Assembly: GCA_964035545.1 (NCBI GenBank)
Contig: OZ037770.1
Span: forward strand, 1 to 64,000
Direction of reading: 5' to 3'
DNA: 64,000 nt
From: Bugula neritina
Lineage: Eukaryota; Bryozoa; Gymnolaemata; Cheilostomatida; Bugulidae
In this document: one piece after another, positions 53,401 through 62,400 of the stretch
Numbering within the stretch: the first letter of the stretch is position 1
Layout of the letters: the number at the start of each line of letters is the position of its first letter
The notes under the pieces: model-generated
What the model was told of the DNA's origin: nothing
Seen by the model: the letters and a program-made list of their open reading frames with translations, nothing else
The model's database searches: none
Position numbers and translations under genes: made by a program

Positions 53401-56400
53401 ATCACAATTCACAATACTGCACGGAAAGTTAATGAAGTGAGCTGAAAATTAGGTTGCTAGCATATTGATATACATTATATTGATTGTTGCAGTATTATTT
53501 TTGAAATTTGTTTTGTTATCAGTTATGTTTAACTTCTTCATAGAGCTGCTGTTAGACTAAGAGTAAGACATAATATTAGCAACAATGATAATATTAATAA
53601 TAATATTTATATTAAATTAAAATTATTATTAAATTCACGGTGAAGTATCACTATCACTATGAGTATGAGTATCGTATAAATTAATTATGAGTATGAGTAT
53701 CACTATGACATTAACTCAATCAATGATTGACTATTACTATGAATATGAATATGGCTTCTAATTCTTGTAACTTTTGACTATGACGATGCTGATACTGATA
53801 GTGATAATCACTGCCAGCCCAAGTCTCATACTCATAGTGATACTATTAGTATTAATAATTAGTATTACTATTAGTACAACTACTAGTATTACTCATAGTT
53901 CTGATAATGATGCAGATGATAGTTTTAAAAGTTCTACTTCTACTTTTATAGTAAGCTAGATTGTATATGTTGAGCTCTACTCATTTTTTACTACTGATTT
54001 GCTAATACTAATACTAATAGTAATAGTAATACTAATAATAGTTATAGTTGTTATAATGATAGTAATACTAATAGTAATAATAACTATTTCAATTTGATAA
54101 TTTATGTTTTATAACAGCATTATCGCTTATCATTTACATTGGTTCATAATATGCTTATTTTAATTTTGCTTTGTGTGTTTTGTCATGTTGTAAATTTAAG
54201 TTCGTATGGTTATTTAATGAACTAGAGAACTAGCCAAATGTTATGTAACGGTTGCAGTAATTTACTATAAACTCAGTGAAATTTAAAACCTAATTGATAT
54301 TACTATGACATTGATTGTACAGAGGTAGCTAAAATATACATTAAATTACCAATAATTTTAATTCGCCAATACACTATGAGTAGAACAATCAAATGCAATG
54401 ATAGAAAATTAATTAGTCATAGCAGCCCGTTGCTTGAGGAACATTGAGCTACAGGTCTAAAATGATGTAGTTTTGTGATCCCTTATATAACAAAATAATT
54501 TTTTCAAACTGGTTTAATACTTTTATTATAAACACGCTTATCAAAGTAACATGTTTTTGATGTATATTCTATTAAAAAAGCAATCACATCAGGTTTTCAA
54601 TTTGTATGTTGTACAAAGTTTATTATGGTGACAAGTTACTAAATCATATGGTTCAGCTTTGTAAAGTAAAGCTGATAAAATAAAAACAATTATGTGATTG
54701 TTTTACTGCTATATATTAAATTTAAATGAGTTGAATAATATCCTAGTGCAGTGAATTAGATATTTTTTTAGCTTTGGTACACCTGTTTGTTATAGGCTAA
54801 CATTCCACCAATAGAAGAATGGTGCAAGTAGAAGAAATTTCAGGCGCAGAAAGCTAAGGAGCAGTCAGAATGCTGCCAGAGTTGTGAAGAGGCACTTGAA
54901 AAAGCTGAATTTCAATAATGACATGAAATTCGTAACAGATCACCCTGGTGTATTTGAACTGACATGGCCAGCAGAGTTCTCGAAGTCACATACAACAGCT
55001 ATTTACATCATCATGGTTAGCTTAAATTTAATTCCTATATCAGTCTCTAATATATAGTTTGATATCTGCTGTAAATTTGCTTAAGGAGCATACACATAAC
55101 CAAAACTGAGTTACACTATAGTATTTGTTCTTGAATATATTTACCAAGATAAGTAGATTTGCTAATTCATTAACAGTAAAATTATAATGATACAACAATT
55201 TTTCTTTTAGATGATTCAATCAATAACACAAGACACTACAACATGGTTTTGCAGTTATAGAGTATTAATTTTCTGGCTCTTTCCAAATCTTCAGAGAAGG
55301 CAAAGAAAACCACTGTCAGCTTGCCTTTATAACTGAGTGCACGCGTCTTCCACCTACAGATGATGATAAACAATTTGCTGGTGTGGAACTTTCTAATTTT
55401 GTTTACAATGAAGATAGATTATAGGACATTATTCTTTATGTAAAGATTGTCAAGTTTTGTTATAATTAAGAACAGTTTTAGTTTCAATAAATCGGTTCAA
55501 CATTATGGACATCATTGCACAAGCATTTTAATCTTTACTATCTACAAAGGTATCTGATGGACTACTTGAAAATACAAAACTATGCTCCAGATACACAATG
55601 AACTGACCAGCAAAGTTAAAATGAGTTGGAGATGTAGAACATAATATCTTGTTCAAGGCTTTTCCCTGCTGTTGGAACCTTCTACTTCAGAACACTGAAT
55701 TGAACAAACATATGTAGATGTATGAAACTTTGCAAACAATAATAATGTGAAATTAGTTGCTAAGTATTACATTGCTAATAAATACAGCATTGTGTAATGT
55801 TTTATTTAATTTTTTTTGAGCCATTTGATCTATAGGCCTGCATAGTATTTACTATATTATAACTAATAAATTGCAGACACATTATGTCAGACCAGTTTCC
55901 ATTTAAATAGAATCGTGTAGGCTATCAAATTTGTAGAAGTAAAAAACCGAATTCTTATTGAGTAAAATACTTGCCTTTTTTTTCATGATGCCTCTACTGC
56001 TAAAAAGAGAAGTTTTTATCAATACAGCTCCATCAATCTGTATCCTGATGAAGCTAGTAGTTTAGGAACATTTGTGGCGGGGAGTGTAGGCTGAGCTGCA
56101 GTATAGGAAGAACCCCAACATATGTAATCTATTCAGCACATTATATGTATATTTATTCAAAAAAGAATTTAGAAAACGCTTTATGAAGCATGAACAAAGT
56201 AAAAATTAATGCTGGTGAAAGTAATATTATTACACCCATTAGAATTACTAGCAGCTATAGCATTAAAATTATGTATTTTCATAAAAATGTGTCTAATTTA
56301 TGCTACAAAGTTATTACTGCCAAAGGTTACAAAATTTACCAGTCACATTCATGCAGCTGGCGGAGAATAACTAACTTTCACATGCAATAAATACAATTAG

Positions 56401-59400
56401 TAGCTCAATCTAAAACTAATGCGCTATTAAATGTTAGGAGTATAAGTTATAGTTATTTTAAGGAATAATTGCAAAAAAGTTACTTAGAGGAATTTAACTC
56501 TTATTATAATGTAATTATCTTCCAAGATATATTACAACATCACTACTTGGATGCATACAATGTCATATTTATATTGGCATCAACATAATTTTCAATAATT
56601 TCCAATCTATTAACTTGAGCATTATGATTGTGATTATTTTATAAATAAGGCGATGATTAGGCACTGTTGGTATTTTGGTTCAATTTATTAATAGCTGTAA
56701 CAGGCAGAGTTGTAAATATAATGGATATATCAAAATTCCAATGGGTATAGTACTCTAACACAACATTGATACTAATAATTGTAGCCACTTACTCTTAGAG
56801 TTAGTGAATAATGATACAGTCATAACAATCTGAATTTCAATCAGCATTAGAGATAGGCTGACTGCTTTATAATATTATAGTTATGTCAAATTGAATTTAT
56901 TCACTATAACTATAAAATTTATGATTATAATTATAAATTAAAATAATTTAAATATTATATAATATATTGATAATTATTGGAATCATAATTATATTTATTG
57001 TTATGATCATTATGATTATAATTATTTAATATTATCTTTGTTTGTATTTAAAGTTGTTCCTTAAATTTAAAGTTGTTTAAGTTTTATAAATTTATTATAA
57101 TTATATTACTGTATAAGTATTGCTATTAGTATTAGTATAATTAAATTATTATAATTTATATTTTATTATTTATATTATTATTTATTTTACTTTTTATTTT
57201 AAGACCAGCAGTTCAAATTAATACTTGTGTCGTTTGTTTTATATTATAACTTACAAGTATAACTATTAACATAATAATTTTACATTTGTTATTAGTATTA
57301 CTATGAATATAAATATTTATATTAATATAAATATAGCTATTGGTATAACTTATACTTATAGTTATAACTAATATTATAAGTATTAGTTTCGAAACTGATT
57401 CTGCTCCGTAACTGATACTGTCATATGATTATCATTATGACTGATAATAGTATTAATAAATATAACCATTGAATATTATTAATAATAGTTCACCAATAGG
57501 CGACAGTCATAGACTTAGAGTTAGAGTGAGAGTCATAGACATACTCATAGTGATAGACTAGTGATACTCATAGTCATACTGATACTGTGATTCAGTTTCA
57601 CTGATTCAGTTACAAATTTTAAAACTTGGTTTTACGTAGACAACTACTAACCTATAATTCATCACAAAACGGTTGAAAATCATCATTTACTGCATATTTA
57701 AGAGTAATTTTCTGGTAGTGTGGTCGACATGATAATTGAAATTAAAATAGGGAAAATAATTATTTTGTGATTTACAGCAAGTTACAAACTAGCGAAATGG
57801 AATAGTCCATTTGAAAACAGTCAAATTAGTTACCTTTCTTGATGTTGCGTAGCTAACGTTAGTTATTAGTAGCCGCCCGAAGAGTAACATTCATGTGATT
57901 TGAACTACGAATAACGAGAATCTGTGACAAACCCGCTTCTTAATAACTTTACGCGATATAAACTCACGCTACAATAGGGCTATTTTGCCATCCCCACGTC
58001 AGAATAGGACACGGAGGGCACGCTCGCGGGCAAGTCTGGGCAAGTCCAAGACACCTAATATGACCACTTTTACTTACATTTTTGTAGTGTTTTCGTATAA
58101 GAAATTGGATAAAATGCTGATAAAACAGTTGAAAAGCATGCAAACTTTTGCTCAAATGTAATAAATAACCTGGAAGCTTACCGCCTTTAATTGTTACTAG
58201 TTGTCTATAGTACTGTATACTGTCATCATGAGAGCACCTGTTACTAGTTGTCTATAGTACTGTATACTGTCATCATGAGAGCACCTGTTACTAGTTGTCT
58301 ATAGTACTGTATACTGTCATCATGAGAGTACCTGTTACTAGTTGTCTATAGCACTGTATACAGTCATCATGAGAGTACCTGTTACTAGTTGTCTATAGTA
58401 CTGTATACTGTCATCATGAGAGTACCTGTTCCTAGTTGTCTATAGCACTGTATACACTCACCTGTCATCATCGACATCAGGGTACTTGTTGCTAGGCTTC
58501 ATACACTCCTGCACTCTCTGCATCCCTTCTCTAAATCTTTGCTGCATACGCCGTGCATAGACTGAGGCCCCTCCTTCACTGATATATCCACTGCAGTAAT
58601 CTGCATAGTCCCCCGTCCTGCTGTAAGGAGTACCTGTAGAACACCGGCACACAACAGGTGAACTACACTATAGTAAGTATACAATAAGTGTACTGTAAAT
58701 ATATAGTAAGTGTACTGCATGTGTAGTGTAAGTATATACTGTAAGTAAGTGTAGTGCAAGTACATACTGTAAGTAAGTGTAGTGTAAGTATATACTGTAA
58801 GTAAGTGTAGTGTAAGTATACTGTAAGTAAGTGTAGTGTAAGTATACTGTAAGTAAGTGTAGTGTAAGTATATACTGTAAGTAAGTGTAGTGTAAGTATA
58901 TACTGTAAGTAAGTGTAGTGTAAGTATACTGTAAGTAAGTGTAGTGTAAGTATATACTGTAAGTAAGTGTAGTGTAAGTATATACTGTAAGTAAGTGTAG
59001 TGTAAGTATATACTGTAAGTAAGTGTAGTGTAAGTATATACTGTAAGTAAGTGTAGGGTAAGTATATACTGTAAGTAAGTGTAGTGTAAGTATATACTGT
59101 AAGTATGCTGTACCTGCGTCAGAAAGATACCCATTGGCATAGCATTCTGCATCAGATGCATAGTCTTCGTGTATGTTTCTGGTGGAGGTCTTTGTGTTGA
59201 ATGATCTGTTCATCTGACTAAACCTAAACATACACGTCATATATATGTAATATACGCGTCATATATATATATATATGACGTGTATGTATATATGATATAT
59301 ATAATATATATGATATCATACATCACATACATATCACACGTGTATCATAATCATATGGTGTGTAGATTTAGTCATAATATAAGTGAACTACCACCATGGG

Positions 59401-62400
59401 AAGTGTGTGCTGTGTGCATGCTGAGGGTAGGGAGTTGTCCCTCTTACACTACTAAGTAGCACGTGCACTATGCTGTAGAAAAGTGGCAAAGTCGGGGAGA
59501 CAAGGCTAACCCCCTAATGAGTAGTGTATGTTAACATGAAGTACTCAGTCTACTCAGTAACTTACGTATCAGACTTCGGACGCTGAACCCTGAAGATACA
59601 AGTTTACTCGATATTACAGTATAACTACAGTATAACTACAGTATAACTACAGTATAACTACAGTATAACTACAGTATAACTACAGTATAACTACAGTATA
59701 ACTACAGTATAACTACAGTATAACTACAGTATAACTACAGTATAACTACAGTATAACTACAGTATAACTAACTACAGTATAACTACAGTATAACTACAGT
59801 ATAACTAACTACAGTATAACTAACTACAGTATAACTACAGTATAACTACAGTATAACTACAGTATAACTACAGTATAACTAACTGCAGTATAACTAACTA
59901 CAGTATAACTACAGTATAACTACAGTATAACTACAGTACAGCTACAGTACAACTACAGTACAACTACAGTATAACTACAGTATAACTAACTACAGTATAA
60001 CTACAGTATAACTAACTACAGTATAACTACAGTATAACTAACTACAGTATAACTAACTACAGTATAACTAACTACAGTATAACTACAGTATAACTAACTA
60101 CAGTATAACTACAGTATAACTACAGTATAACTACAGTATAACTACAGTATAACTACAGTATAACTACAGTATAACTACAGTATAACTACAGTATAACTAC
60201 AGTATAACTACAGTATAACTACAGTACAGCTACAGTACAGCTACAGTACAGCTACAGTACAGCTACAGTACAACTACAGTACAACTACAGTATAACTACA
60301 GTATAACTACAGTATAACTACAGTATAACTAACTACAGTACTACTGACTAACCTAGACAGAGAACTCTTTATATGAGGTTGGGAAGGAGCTGCACCACCC
60401 GACCTGCCCAGACGCTGTAGGAACTCAAATGAAGCTAATTTATCCAGAGGCTGCATAGGTTTAACTTGGAAGTCTTCATTGGAGTCGTCTGCCTTTTCAT
60501 TTGCTTTCAGCTACACAACAGTAATATAATATATATAATAACTTAGTAACATAATATAACAATATAATAACATAGTAACATAATATAACAATATAATAAC
60601 ATAATATATAATAATATAAGATATTATATGACACACATACTGTAGTTACTAGTACTACTAACCTTGTTACTCTCACTACTCTCTACTCTATCACTCTCTG
60701 GTTTACACACCACACTGTCAGTATTACTGGATGTAGTGTTATGCTGAGAGAGACTTGAGATACTCGAATCTGCACCTTTAATCAGGTAAATCAATATAAT
60801 TATAACAGTTAGCTGAGAGAAGTCTACAGGTAGCTGAGAGAAGTCTACAGATAGCTGGGAGAAGTCTACAGTTAGCTGAGAGAAGTCTACAGTTAGCTGA
60901 GAGAAGTCTACAGTTAGCTGAGAGAAGTAGCTGAGAGAAGTCTACAGTTAGCTGAGAGAAGTCTACAGTTAGCTGAGAGAAGTCTACAGTTAGCTGAGAG
61001 AAGTAGCTGAGAGAAGTCTACAGTTAGCTGAGAGAAGTCTACAGTTAGCTGGGAGAAGTAGCTGGGAGAAGTCTACAGGTAGCTGGGAGAAGTCTACAGT
61101 TAGCTGAGAGAAGTCTACAGTTAGCTGAGAGAAGTAGCTGGGAGAAGTCTACAGTTAGCTGAGAGAAGTCTACAGTTAGCTGAGAGAAGTAGCTGGGAGA
61201 AGTCTACAGTTAGCTGGGAGAAGTCTACAGTTAGCTGGGAGAAGTCTACAGATAGCTGAGAGAAGTCTACAGTTAGCTGAGAGAAGTCTACAGTTAACTG
61301 GGAGAAGTCTACAGTTAGCTGGGAGAAGTCTACAGTTAGCTGAGAGAAGTAGCTGAGAGAAGTCTACAGTTAGCTGAGAGAAGTCTACAGTTAGCTGAGA
61401 GAAGTCTACAGTTAACTGGGAGAAGTCTACAGTTAGCTGGGAGAAGTCTACAGTTAGCTGAGAGAAGTAGCTGAGAGAAGTCTACAGTTAGCTGAGAGAA
61501 GTCTACAGTTAGCTGAGAGAAGTAGCTGAGAGAAGTCTACAGTTAGCTGAGAGAAGTCTACAGGTAGCTGAGAGAAGTAGCTGAGAGAAGTAGCTGAGAG
61601 AAGTCTACAGGTAGCTGAGAGAAGTCTACAGGTAGCTGAGAGAAGTCTACAGGTAGCTGAGAGAAGTCTACAGATAGCTGAGAGAAGTCTACAGTTAGCT
61701 GAGAGAAGTCTACAGTTAGCTGGGAGAAGTCTACAGGTATGCATGTACCTGAGTGAACTCTAGAGCGACCCTTCAGAGCCATGATCCTCGCCTGACTGGA
61801 CTTCTGGCCGGGGAGGATGTGGAAGCTGGAGGTTTGAGCTAATGGAGTTTGAGCACCGGAGCCGCTGGAAATCTGACCTCCAGATGAGATTTCTTTAGGG
61901 GGAGATTTTCGGCTCTAGAGAATAAATGTTTATTATATGGTGAGTACATACTATGGTACATGAGAGAGTAAGTACATGTAGAGGTAAGTACAGGTAGAGA
62001 GAGTAAGTACAGGTAGAGAGAGTAAGTACAGGTAGAGAGAGTAAGTACAGGTAGAGAGAGTAAGTACATGTAGAGGTAAGTACAGGTAGAGAGAGTAAGT
62101 ACAGGTAGAGAGAGTAAGTACAGGTAGAGAGAGTAAGTACAGGTAGAGAGAGTAAGTACATGTAGAGGTAAGTACAGGTAGAGAGAGTAAGTACAGGTAG
62201 AGAGAGTAAGTACAGGTAGAGAGAGTAAGTACAGGTAGAGAGAGTAAGTACATGTAGAGGTAAGTACAGGTAGAGAGAGTAAGTACAGGTAGAGAGAGTA
62301 AGTACAGGTAGAGAGAGTAAGTACAGGTAGAGAGAGTAAGTACATGTAGAGGTAAGTACAGGTAGAGAGAGTAAGTACAGGTAGAGAGAGTAAGTACAGG

